DNA of 15,548 nt from an uncultured Lachnospiraceae bacterium (GCA_905235345.1 CAJOLO010000013.1:1-15548); one strand, 5' to 3'. Counted from the first letter of the stretch, positions 1 through 6,603 are shown. Translations and numbers: made by a program. The notes: generated by a model not told the origin, from the sequence alone.

Positions 1-906
1 GGCATGAATCATTTGATTCAGGCAGGCGACAGGATTGAAATCTCCGTCTCAACGAAAGGAAAGAATGCATCAGCTTTACTTTCCGATGTTGTTGATCTTT
101 CATCATCAATTAATTTCATTGTAAATGATATGGAAATAGCATGTCCTAAATATGCGTCTGTCAACGGAAAACTTGAATCAAGTTCGTATGAACTTAATAA
201 TGGTGATAATATTGATATTCTCGGTTATTACACTCTGGCACAGCTTATGCAATTTATGGATATTGAGACTCCGCATGAGGTGTTTGTCAATGGTGCAAGA
301 GCCAATGCCGACACTAAGATATATGAGAACTTTACTGTGGCATGGATTGATCGGGAAGATATCTATAAGGCTGAGAAATTCGTCTCGGAAGAAGAGTATG
401 AAGATGACAACAGTGAAGAATCTGATATTGAAGAATCGTCCGATTCCAATGTTATTTCAACCTCTGACAATGATTTAAACAATGATAAAAAGACTCAGCA
501 GGATATGAACATTAATGTTGTTGAAGAATCTGATGGAAGTAAAGATGTTTTAATTTCTTCCGGAAATAATCACGAAATGAATGATTCGTCCGATTACCAA
601 GTCGATTCGGACAAAAAGATTAAATCAAAGAAAACTAAAAAGAAAAAGAAGAGTGATGATGAATACAGGCAGGAAGAGGATGTAATAAAAAAAGAACCTC
701 ATGATATTCATGTCATGGTTAATAATAAACCGATAATCCTGACAGGAAAATCGGAATATGTGTTTATTGATATTTTTGATAAATATGATTTTGACTTAAA
801 AAATGTCAGAGGAACAAAACTTATCGAAAAGGTTGACGGAAAGAATGCGGGACATTTAGAAACAATTAAAGATGGTTCGGTGATTGAACTATATTGGGAG
901 AAATAG
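1..906 (+). CDS. C-terminal part of a probable FtsA/PilM-like cell-division protein (5' end outside window)
   Basis: The frame is open from base 1, and the first ATG (4-6) has no ribosome binding site in the window, so this is probably the tail of a longer gene. About 300 residues are visible. Residues 35-115 look like a small beta-grasp-type fold, with VNGK and NGD turns and a second VNG at 95-97. Residues 125-200 are acidic, Ser/Asn-rich and probably disordered. Residues 203-216 are a lysine-rich patch. Residues 234-300 form a second compact domain ending in the pattern DGSVIELYWEK. From memory, tails like this occur on FtsA-type actin-fold proteins of Lachnospiraceae; the actin-like core itself is not in the window, so that identity is an inference. 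It ends 57 bases before ackA with no terminator between, so co-transcription is possible. Confidence 0.5.
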   Translation, partial: GMNHLIQAGDRIEISVSTKGKNASALLSDVVDLSSSINFIVNDMEIACPKYASVNGKLESSSYELNNGDNIDILGYYTLAQLMQFMDIETPHEVFVNGARANADTKIYENFTVAWIDREDIYKAEKFVSEEEYEDDNSEESDIEESSDSNVISTSDNDLNNDKKTQQDMNINVVEESDGSKDVLISSGNNHEMNDSSDYQVDSDKKIKSKKTKKKKKSDDEYRQEEDVIKKEPHDIHVMVNNKPIILTGKSEYVFIDIFDKYDFDLKNVRGTKLIEKVDGKNAGHLETIKDGSVIELYWEK

Positions 907-963
907 TAAAAAACATAAGCAATAATAATATAACAAGAAACAATAATAGGAGGATATGATTTT

Positions 964-2151
964 ATGAATGTATTTGTTGTTAACTGTGGAAGTTCATCTT
1001 TAAAGTATCAGCTTATCAATTCTGATACTGAGGAGGTTATCGCAAAAGGACTCTGTGAGAGAATCGGTATAGACGGAAGACTTACACATAATCCTGTAGG
1101 AAAGGAAACATATGTGTCTGAAACAGCTATGCCCGATCATAAGACGGCTGTTTCTCTGGTGCTTGATGCTTTGACAGATTCGGAGCATGGAGTTATTAAT
1201 GATCTTTCTGAGATTGGAGCTGTTGGACATCGTGTTGTTCACGGTGGTGAGAAATTCGCAAGTTCTGTTGTGATTACGGATGCTGTGATCAAAGCGATTG
1301 AGGAATGTAATGATCTTGCTCCGCTTCACAATCCTGCTAATCTAATCGGAATATCTGCATGTAAAGCATTAATGCCGGATGTCCCTATGGTAGCGGTATT
1401 TGATACGGCTTTTCATCAGTCGATGCCTGAAAAGGCATATATGTATGGCCTTCCATACGGGTATTATGAGAATTATAAAGTAAGAAAGTACGGATTTCAC
1501 GGAACATCGCACAGTTTTGTGTCTAAAAGACTTATTGAATTGATTGGCAAAGAGAATTCCGAATCTAAAGTTATAATATGTCATCTTGGTAATGGTTCCT
1601 CTATAACTGCTGTAAAGGATGGTAAATCTGTTGATACCAGTATGGGATTTACACCGCTTGACGGTTTGATCATGGGGACAAGAAGCGGAAGTATCGATCC
1701 TGCCGTTGTTCAATACCTTGCAGACAAGCTTAATGTTTCTCTGGATGAGGTTATCAATATCCTCAATAAGAAATCAGGTGTAGAAGGAATATCAGGTGTC
1801 TCAAGTGATTTCAGAGATCTGCATTCGGCAAGTGAGGCAGGCAACAAGAGAGCAACGATTGCTTTAGAGATGTTTGCTTATCGTGTTGCACAGTATATAG
1901 GTTCTTATGTAGCTGCAATGAATGGAGTGGATGCTATCGCATTTACTGCCGGAATCGGAGAGAACAATACGGCAATGAGAAGAATGATAATCGGATATCT
2001 TGAATATCTTGGTATATCTCTTGATAAAGAGGCTAATGAGAAAAGAGGAGAAGAGATTATGATCTCTACAAAAGACTCTAAGGTAAAAGTATATGTTATT
2101 CCAACTAATGAGGAGCTTGCAATCGCAAGAGAAACACTGGCTTTGATTTGA
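964..2151 (+). CDS. ackA: Acetate kinase
   Basis: This cytoplasmic enzyme converts acetyl phosphate and ADP to acetate and ATP, the energy-yielding last step of acetate fermentation. Its 395 residues match the usual family length of about 400. Visible motifs are NCGSSSLKY (7-15, with N7), GHRVVHGGEKF (88-98, with R90), PLHNPANL (120-127), FDTAFHQSMP (146-155, with D147), YGFHGTSHS (176-184, with H179), HLGNGSS (207-213), the MGTRSGSIDPA segment (237-247, with R240) and a GIGENN turn near residue 330. TNEELAIARET near the end carries the conserved glutamate. Together these cover the phosphate, acetate and nucleotide sites, so it should be active. The ATG at 964 follows AGGAGG (948-953) with a 10-base gap. 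The usual partner pta is not next to it here; the upstream neighbour is the FtsA-like tail and downstream is the DUF177-rpmF pair. Confidence 0.97.
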   Translation: MNVFVVNCGSSSLKYQLINSDTEEVIAKGLCERIGIDGRLTHNPVGKETYVSETAMPDHKTAVSLVLDALTDSEHGVINDLSEIGAVGHRVVHGGEKFASSVVITDAVIKAIEECNDLAPLHNPANLIGISACKALMPDVPMVAVFDTAFHQSMPEKAYMYGLPYGYYENYKVRKYGFHGTSHSFVSKRLIELIGKENSESKVIICHLGNGSSITAVKDGKSVDTSMGFTPLDGLIMGTRSGSIDPAVVQYLADKLNVSLDEVINILNKKSGVEGISGVSSDFRDLHSASEAGNKRATIALEMFAYRVAQYIGSYVAAMNGVDAIAFTAGIGENNTAMRRMIIGYLEYLGISLDKEANEKRGEEIMISTKDSKVKVYVIPTNEELAIARETLALI

Positions 2152-2194
2152 TTGGTATTTTGATGTTATTTATGTGAGATTTATACTTTATTAC

Positions 2195-2204
2195 GTATTA
2201 ATAC
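2195..2204. repeat. 10-bp perfect palindrome GTATTAATAC
   Basis: GTATTAATAC reads the same on both strands and lies 33 bases upstream of the -35 box at 2237, in the gap between ackA and the DUF177 gene. It could be a small operator, but sequences like this arise easily in AT-rich spacers and there is no second copy nearby. No T-run follows, so it is not a terminator. Confidence 0.2.
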
Positions 2205-2236
2205 AATTGGGTTTTACTATTTTATTAAAAAGGTTG

Positions 2237-2265
2237 TTGACAAAGTTTTTTAAAATATGTATAAT
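2237..2265 (+). promoter_or_regulatory. Near-consensus sigma-A promoter for DUF177-rpmF
   Basis: TTGACA (2237-2242) and TATAAT (2260-2265) are both exact consensus hexamers separated by 17 bases. Transcription would begin near 2272, leaving a short leader before the ribosome binding site AGGAG (2283-2287) and the ATG at 2295. This is the best promoter in the window. It implies that DUF177-rpmF is expressed strongly and at least partly independently of ackA. Confidence 0.88.
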
Positions 2266-2294
2266 GTTCAACGTGTGAGTTTAGGAGAATATCA

Positions 2295-2825
2295 ATGAAT
2301 GTAAACTTATATGATGTTATATCCTCGGTAGGAAACAAGACAGAGAAATCAGTTTCTATATCTGACATGAATGTTGAGTATTTGGGTGAAAGCATTTCTA
2401 TTTCCGGCAAACAGCCATTTACATTAATAATTGAATGTGTGGCGAAAGACATTGTAGAGATAGAAGCAGATACTATTGTACATACTATTCGTTCGTGCAG
2501 CCGATGTCTTTCGGACGTGGAAACAGATTATACAATTTCCGTTAACAGGAGGATCAATGTTTCAACAGGAGAAGCTTATATTGATGATACTTCTGAAACA
2601 GATGAAATAAGTTATATTGAAGACTGTAATTTGGATATAGACAAGCTCATTATGGATGAGTTATTCACTGTTCTCCCTATGACTGTTCTCTGTAAAGAGG
2701 ATTGTAAAGGGATTTGTAAAGTGTGCGGAGCTAATCTGAATAAGATTACATGTGACTGTGATCAGACGGTTCCGGATCCAAGAATGGCAGTTTTTAGTGA
2801 TATCTTCAAGCAATTAGATACATAA
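2295..2825 (+). CDS. DUF177 / YceD-family protein
   Basis: A 176-residue soluble protein of the DUF177 (YceD) family, which is almost always encoded immediately before rpmF. In plants and some bacteria family members are linked to 23S rRNA accumulation, so a role in large-subunit biogenesis is a reasonable inference; the exact activity is not established. The sequence shows the family hallmarks: an SCSRCL motif (C68, C71), an acidic stretch before the conserved helix with DELFTVLPM (121-129), and a cysteine cluster C133, C137, C141, C144 in which CKVCG and the following N-L-N match the usual ending, plus C153 and C155. The cysteines may bind zinc. The start follows AGGAG (2283-2287) and is preceded by a consensus promoter. 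The stop is 13 bases before the rpmF start, so the two genes are tightly coupled. Confidence 0.9.
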   Translation: MNVNLYDVISSVGNKTEKSVSISDMNVEYLGESISISGKQPFTLIIECVAKDIVEIEADTIVHTIRSCSRCLSDVETDYTISVNRRINVSTGEAYIDDTSETDEISYIEDCNLDIDKLIMDELFTVLPMTVLCKEDCKGICKVCGANLNKITCDCDQTVPDPRMAVFSDIFKQLDT

Positions 2826-2838
2826 GGAGGTGTGAATA

Positions 2839-3015
2839 ATGTCAATATGTCCTAAGAACAAATCTTCAAAAGGAAGAAGAGATAAGAGAAGAGCTAACTG
2901 GAAGATGACAGCTCCAACTTTAGTTAAGTGTTCTAAGTGTGGTGAATTAATGGTTCCTCACAGAGTTTGCAAGAATTGTGGAAGCTACAATAAGAAAGAG
3001 ATTATTGAGGCTTAA
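2839..3015 (+). CDS. rpmF: 50S ribosomal protein L32
   Basis: A 58-residue basic protein of the large ribosomal subunit. It opens with the bL32 signature CPKNKSSKGRRDKRRANW (residues 4-21) followed by a short hydrophobic strand. It has a zinc ribbon of two CxxC pairs (C31/C34 and C44/C47), the zinc-binding form of L32 rather than the cysteine-free form. GGAGG sits at 2826-2830, directly after the DUF177 stop, nine bases before the ATG. A rho-independent terminator follows 40 bases after the stop, so it is the last gene of its unit. The fatty-acid genes plsX and acpP, often found after rpmF, are absent here. Confidence 0.97.
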   Translation: MSICPKNKSSKGRRDKRRANWKMTAPTLVKCSKCGELMVPHRVCKNCGSYNKKEIIEA

Positions 3016-3055
3016 TTTTAGAAGCTTAATTATTGTTTTATGATACGAATAGAAG

Positions 3056-3090
3056 AATCGGGTGGGGTATCCTGCTCGATTTTTTTATTT
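3056..3090 (+). terminator. Rho-independent terminator after rpmF
   Basis: AATCGGG (3056-3062) pairs with CTCGATT (3075-3081) as a 7-bp stem containing one G-U pair. The 12-base loop itself holds a short GG/CC pairing. A run of seven T residues begins at 3080. It lies 40 bases after the rpmF stop and separates the ribosomal unit from the membrane-protein/bactofilin unit. Confidence 0.8.
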
Positions 3091-3107
3091 TACTTTTATT
3101 TAATATG

Positions 3108-3116
3108 TGATATAAT
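3108..3116 (+). promoter_or_regulatory. Extended -10 promoter for the membrane-protein/bactofilin unit
   Basis: TGATATAAT matches the extended -10 pattern TGnTATAAT exactly. No good -35 hexamer is present at 16-18 bases upstream (the sequence there is T-rich terminator tail), which fits an extended -10 promoter. The start of transcription would be near 3123. It directly follows the rpmF terminator, as expected for a new unit. Confidence 0.65.
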
Positions 3117-3120
3117 AGAT

Positions 3121-3161
3121 AAGCGACTTTGATGTACGCTTGCATTCATGCGAATATGAAT
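3121..3161 (+). repeat. Two small inverted repeats in the leader of the 3188 gene
   Basis: AAGCG (3121-3125) can pair with CGCTT (3137-3141), and ATTCAT (3144-3149) is a perfect inverted repeat of ATGAAT (3156-3161) across a 6-base loop. Both lie between the predicted transcription start and the ribosome binding site at 3174. They are short and AT-rich, and may be no more than a weakly folded leader. Confidence 0.3.
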
Positions 3162-3187
3162 CAGTAAAAGAACGAAAGGATATAATA

Positions 3188-3460
3188 ATGCAGGCTTTAT
3201 CAACAGATAAGGAGTTACAAGTCAAACAGGATATTGATGAATCGGATATGACTGAAGAAGAATTGTCAGCAATAATGTCGTTGAAAAGAAGAAAACGCAT
3301 CAATAATATTAAACGATTTATTATATTAAGTGTTTTTTTATTATTGTTTGTTTCGTTAATTCTTAATTTTATTCTTGTGTATAAAGTGCTTAATTTGGAA
3401 AAACGGATGAATCATTTATTGTCTTTTGATAATTATTGCGTTTATGAAAGACAGATATAG
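3188..3460 (+). CDS. Small single-pass membrane protein, function unknown
   Basis: A 90-residue protein I do not recognise. Residues 1-32 are hydrophilic and acidic, residues 33-43 are strongly basic (KRRKR then KR), and residues 44-66 are a hydrophobic span rich in I, L, V and F. A short helical tail with LNLEKRMNHLL (68-78) and a single cysteine (C84) follows. By the positive-inside rule the N-terminus faces the cytoplasm and about 24 residues lie outside. The ATG at 3188 is chosen over an in-frame TTG at 3140 because GAAAGGA (3174-3180) stands seven bases before it. It is the first gene after the extended -10 promoter and ends 20 bases before the bactofilin gene, so the two are very probably co-transcribed. 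It could anchor or recruit that polymer at the membrane, but this is inference from position only. Confidence 0.8.
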   Translation: MQALSTDKELQVKQDIDESDMTEEELSAIMSLKRRKRINNIKRFIILSVFLLLFVSLILNFILVYKVLNLEKRMNHLLSFDNYCVYERQI

Positions 3461-3466
3461 ATATAT

Positions 3467-3483
3467 GGAGGATACAATGTATG
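3467..3483 (+). promoter_or_regulatory. Bactofilin start region with two overlapping ATG codons
   Basis: GGAGG (3467-3471) is followed by ATGTATG, which contains an ATG at 3477 and another at 3481. The 3477 frame encodes only M-Y-E-L-F and then stops at 3492-3494. The 3481 frame is the long protein, with a more typical nine-base spacing. Initiation at the first ATG would divert ribosomes. Confidence 0.6.
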
Positions 3484-5097
3484 AGCTTTTTTAAGGATTT
3501 TAAATCAGACATCACCCAGGCTATGAATGAATTGTTGCCTGATGGTAATGAAGTATTTGAAGATGATTATACTCCTTCGAAGAAAAAAAAGAGTGTTAAT
3601 GCTCTTTCAAAGAGAAAAAAGGAAGATATAGATTTACCCGATTTGAATTTAAATGATATTGATGATATTGCACCGGAGGATATGCTTGATCATATCGATG
3701 ATCTCCTCGATAATGAATTATATACCGACGAAGGTTCTAAAGATTTACTTTTAGATGATGATCTTGAAGTTAATACTATGGATATGACGGTCGATGATCT
3801 TTTAAACCAGTTGTCTGCAAAACAGTCTGATAAGTCTGAGGATCAGACAAAGGAAGCCGATGATGAATCGATAGATAGTTTACTAAATAATATTGCTGAC
3901 GGAGATTTTGAGGGAGCCTCCGTAGAACCTAATGAGCCTGAGATTGAAAGAACATCTGTTGAAAATGAAGAACTTACGGCGGCGGTTATTGATGATATTA
4001 AAGCTGAAGATAATGATACTTTGTTATCTGATGAAAATGCCGAAGCTTTGCCGGATAAGAATGAAGAAATCTTACCATCAAAGAACGATCTATCGGATGT
4101 TGAAAGTATAGCGGAATATTTTAAAGATGAATTATCTGAACCGGTTGAAGATTCTGCTTCGGAGATTAGTCAATCAGGAGACAAAGATACGGAACAGCAG
4201 ATTGAAGATAACAGTAATTCGGATATTAATAATGAATCTGAAGAAGATGAAAGCGATAAGAATAATATAGAGTTAGATAAAGATAGTATCGATGAAAGCA
4301 ATGAGGTTAAAGTCAGTGACGAAGCCATAACAGATGAGCAGGAATCACCTCATGATGTAAGGGATTCATTTGATGATAATATATCTGAAGACGCATCGGT
4401 TGATGAAAATATTGCAGAAACATATGAAAAAGATACGGATGCAATAAAAGAAACACATGTTGATGAAACATCATTAAAAGAACTGTCAAATGGTGATAAT
4501 AATCTTAAGGAGGACGATGAGTTGGCTGAAAAAGATGTTATTTCAATTAATTCAGTAGAAGATGATCAATCTGAAAAGACCACTGACAATATGACATCAA
4601 AGGCAGCAGATAAAACTACTGTTTCTGAAAAGAATTACAGTGTTTCGGAAGCGGATACAGAAACGACCTATATCACAAAAGGTACCAAGATTAAGGGTGA
4701 TCTTGAGACGGATGGCTCAATAGATGTGATCGGTAATGTTGAAGGCAATGTTTCTTGTAAAGGTAAGATAGTTGTCGGAGGTTCTGTTAACGGTAATATT
4801 ACTGCAGGCGAATTATATGCCAATGGTGCACATATAGAAGGTGATGTTAAATCATACGGCAGCGTCAAGGTTGGTGTCGGTTCAATGATCATCGGTAAAA
4901 TAGAGGGAGAATCAGCAGTTATTGCCGGAGCCATTAATGGTGATATAGATGTTAAGGGACCAGTTATTGTAGATTCGACTGCAGTTATTATGGGTAATAT
5001 TAAGTCACGTTCTGTTCAGATCAATAACGGTGCAGTGATTGAAGGTTTCTGTTCACAGAGTTATTCTGATATTGACGTTAAGAGCTTTTTTGCATAA
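3481..5097 (+). CDS. Bactofilin-family (polymer-forming cytoskeletal) protein with long acidic N-terminal region
   Basis: The 538-residue protein has three parts. Residues 1-20 could form an amphipathic helix. Residues 33-47 hold two lysine-rich clusters. Residues 48 to about 395 are strongly acidic and rich in D, E, S and N with few aromatic residues, so probably disordered. Residues 398-525 are a bactofilin domain: short repeating strands with glycine turns such as IEGDV, VNGNI, IEGES and INGDI, typical of the right-handed beta-helix that polymerises without nucleotide. Bactofilins are normally about 120-200 residues, so the 350-residue acidic arm is unusual. Family members form cytoplasmic, often membrane-bound filaments and organise cell-wall enzymes or shape. 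The gene follows the small membrane protein and precedes pyrH by 73 bases with no terminator. The bactofilin call is firm; the role of the arm is unknown. Confidence 0.88.
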   Translation: MSFFKDFKSDITQAMNELLPDGNEVFEDDYTPSKKKKSVNALSKRKKEDIDLPDLNLNDIDDIAPEDMLDHIDDLLDNELYTDEGSKDLLLDDDLEVNTMDMTVDDLLNQLSAKQSDKSEDQTKEADDESIDSLLNNIADGDFEGASVEPNEPEIERTSVENEELTAAVIDDIKAEDNDTLLSDENAEALPDKNEEILPSKNDLSDVESIAEYFKDELSEPVEDSASEISQSGDKDTEQQIEDNSNSDINNESEEDESDKNNIELDKDSIDESNEVKVSDEAITDEQESPHDVRDSFDDNISEDASVDENIAETYEKDTDAIKETHVDETSLKELSNGDNNLKEDDELAEKDVISINSVEDDQSEKTTDNMTSKAADKTTVSEKNYSVSEADTETTYITKGTKIKGDLETDGSIDVIGNVEGNVSCKGKIVVGGSVNGNITAGELYANGAHIEGDVKSYGSVKVGVGSMIIGKIEGESAVIAGAINGDIDVKGPVIVDSTAVIMGNIKSRSVQINNGAVIEGFCSQSYSDIDVKSFFA

Positions 5098-5157
5098 ATC
5101 AATATCTTATAAACCTTATTTATTATAATGATCAATTATCAATACAAACAATAGATT

Positions 5158-5173
5158 GGAGGACAATTAATTG
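5158..5173 (+). promoter_or_regulatory. Ribosome binding site fixing the pyrH TTG start
   Basis: GGAGGA (5158-5163) lies seven bases before TTG at 5171. The reading from this TTG gives the expected PyrH N-terminus with the LKLSGEAL phosphate-binding strand at residue 8. No ATG or GTG stands at a suitable distance from the site. Confidence 0.8.
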
Positions 5174-5872
5174 AACATTGATAGAATTTTATTGAAACTC
5201 AGTGGTGAAGCACTCGCAGGAGATAAGCATCATGGTTTTGATGAGGCTACTGTTTTAGAAGCCGCAAGACAAGTCAAAGAAGCAGTAGATTTAGGTAAAC
5301 AGGTTGCTGTTGTCATTGGTGGAGGCAATTTCTGGAGAGGTAGAACTTCTGAGAATATGGATAGAGTTAAGGCAGATCAGATTGGTATGCTTGCTACGGT
5401 AATGAACTGTATATATGCATCGGAAATGTTCCGAAGTGTCGGACTTAAGACAAGGATTATGACACCGTTTAATTGCGGTAATGTGACGGAATTATTCTCA
5501 AAAGATGCCGCTATATCTGCCCTTAACAATTCTGAAGTAGTATTTTTTGCGGGTGGTACAGGTCATCCATACTTTTCAACAGATATGTCAACCGTTCTTA
5601 TGGCTATTGAGATTGAGGCGGATATTATCTTAGCCGGAAAAGCGATAGATGGTGTGTATGACAGCGATCCTAAAACCAATCCTGATGCAAAGAAGTATGA
5701 TACAATGCATATGAAGGAGATAGTTGATAAACAACTGGGGGTTATTGATCTTGCTTCTGCTGTACTTGCCATGGAGAATCACATGCCGATGATGCTTTTC
5801 GGATTAAATGAAAAAGATGGTATATTGAATGCTATGACAGGAAAATCCAACGGAACATATATTGAAGCATAA
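5171..5872 (+). CDS. pyrH: UMP kinase (uridylate kinase)
   Basis: This cytoplasmic enzyme phosphorylates UMP to UDP with ATP, committing pyrimidines to UTP, CTP and UDP-sugars for cell-wall synthesis. It belongs to the bacterial hexameric amino-acid-kinase fold type, not the eukaryotic UMP/CMP kinase type. Its 233 residues are close to the usual 235-240. Motifs are KLSGEAL (9-15), IGGGNFWRG (49-57), the DQIGMLATVMN helix (69-79), FFAGGTGHPYFSTD (125-138) for uridine and phosphate binding, and IDGVYDSDPK (159-168) in the nucleotide site. The start is TTG with a strong ribosome binding site. In family members UTP inhibits and GTP activates; that is family knowledge, not visible here. frr follows after 82 bases, the usual bacterial pairing, but rpsB and tsf, which usually precede pyrH, are replaced by the bactofilin unit. 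Confidence 0.97.
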   Translation: MNIDRILLKLSGEALAGDKHHGFDEATVLEAARQVKEAVDLGKQVAVVIGGGNFWRGRTSENMDRVKADQIGMLATVMNCIYASEMFRSVGLKTRIMTPFNCGNVTELFSKDAAISALNNSEVVFFAGGTGHPYFSTDMSTVLMAIEIEADIILAGKAIDGVYDSDPKTNPDAKKYDTMHMKEIVDKQLGVIDLASAVLAMENHMPMMLFGLNEKDGILNAMTGKSNGTYIEA

Positions 5873-5954
5873 TGCTGCAATTTAACTAAATATTATAAGA
5901 GAATAAAGCGTATGTAAATAATTATTAAGGGTTTATTAATAGGAGGAATAGAAC

Positions 5955-6500
5955 ATGTTGAATGAATTTGAAGAAAAGATGCAGAAATCAATTGAAAGTT
6001 TAGAGAATGAATTTGCCAATATCCGTGCCGGTCGGGCAAATCCTAATATTCTGAATAAGATAAAAGTAGAATATTACGGAGTACCAACTCCGTTACAGCA
6101 GGTTGGTAATGTAAGTGTTCCTGAAGCAAGAACTATCCTTATCACACCTTGGGAGCCTTCATTACTTAAAGAAATTGAAAAGGCTATTCTCACATCGGAT
6201 CTTGGCCTTACACCTAACAATGATGGTAAGTCTGTTATTCTTAATTTTCCTGAGCTTACTGAAGAGAGACGAAAAGAACTTGTAAAGGATATCAAGAAGA
6301 AAGGTGAGAATGCGAAGGTCGCTGTTCGTAATGTACGTCGTGATGCCAATGATTTCTTAAAGAAAAAGCTTAAGGCCAGTGAGATATCCGAAGATGAAGA
6401 AAAAGAGAATGTTGAAAAGGTACAGAAGCTTACAGATAAATATGTAGAAAAGATTGATAATATTGTTGAGAATAAATCAAAGGAAATACTCACAGTATAA
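5955..6500 (+). CDS. frr: Ribosome recycling factor
   Basis: This soluble protein acts with EF-G to split post-termination ribosomes into subunits. Its 181 residues are close to the standard length of about 185. The two-domain L shape is readable. The helical arm starts with residues 1-30, ending in the RAGRANP motif (24-30). Domain II (about 31-104) contains VEYYGVPTPLQQVGNVSVPE (38-57) and the ITPWEP turn (63-68). The long helices return with LTEERRKEL and an RNVRRDAND segment, whose arginines contact 23S rRNA in known structures. The ATG at 5955 follows AGGAGG (5941-5946) with eight bases between. It lies 82 bases after pyrH and 149 bases before uppS; that longer gap holds hairpin-forming sequence but no clear terminator. 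Confidence 0.97.
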   Translation: MLNEFEEKMQKSIESLENEFANIRAGRANPNILNKIKVEYYGVPTPLQQVGNVSVPEARTILITPWEPSLLKEIEKAILTSDLGLTPNNDGKSVILNFPELTEERRKELVKDIKKKGENAKVAVRNVRRDANDFLKKKLKASEISEDEEKENVEKVQKLTDKYVEKIDNIVENKSKEILTV

Positions 6501-6504
6501 AACC

Positions 6505-6529
6505 ATTACTATTTTCTATGAATAGTGAT
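6505..6529 (+). repeat. Hairpin just after frr
   Basis: ATTACTATT (6505-6513) pairs with AATAGTGAT (6521-6529) as a 9-bp stem with one G-U pair and a 7-base loop, four bases after the frr stop. No T-run follows (the next bases are TGCGAATAACAG), so it is unlikely to be an intrinsic terminator. It may instead protect the 3' end of a processed frr transcript; that is inference. Confidence 0.4.
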
Positions 6530-6579
6530 TGCGAATAACAGTAACATAAAATCATATATTTTAGAATTATATTGAGGTA

Positions 6580-6603
6580 TATCTTATAATATTATATAAG
6601 ATA
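6580..6603. repeat. 9-bp perfect inverted repeat before uppS
   Basis: TATCTTATA (6580-6588) and TATAAGATA (6595-6603) are exact reverse complements around a 6-base AT loop, about 45 bases upstream of the uppS start. All pairs but one are A-T, so an RNA stem would be weak. As DNA it could be an operator. A TATAAT string (6585-6590) overlaps the left arm but lacks a -35 partner. Confidence 0.35.

Noticed and set aside
152..478. Open frame inside the FtsA-like tail gene
   Set aside because: It overlaps a better coding frame, has no ribosome binding site, and its basic, methionine-rich composition is typical of an out-of-frame reading.
3140..3187. Upstream TTG start for the small membrane protein
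   Set aside because: It has no ribosome binding site, and the ATG at 3188 has GAAAGGA seven bases upstream.
4200..4620. Repeat array or recent insertion in the bactofilin acidic region
   Set aside because: The DNA is rich in GATGAA-like codons for Asp and Glu, but no unit repeats with a regular period, and codon use resembles the neighbouring genes.
4668..4934. Antisense frame opposite the bactofilin domain
   Set aside because: It is proline/threonine/leucine-rich and mirrors the glycine-rich repeat codons on the other strand; no promoter or ribosome binding site is seen.
5124..5129. TATAAT string before pyrH as a promoter
   Set aside because: There is no -35 hexamer at 16-18 bases and no extended -10 TG; such strings are common in AT-rich gaps.
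6505..6529. Terminator after frr
   Set aside because: The stem is present but no run of T follows it, so it is reported only as a hairpin.
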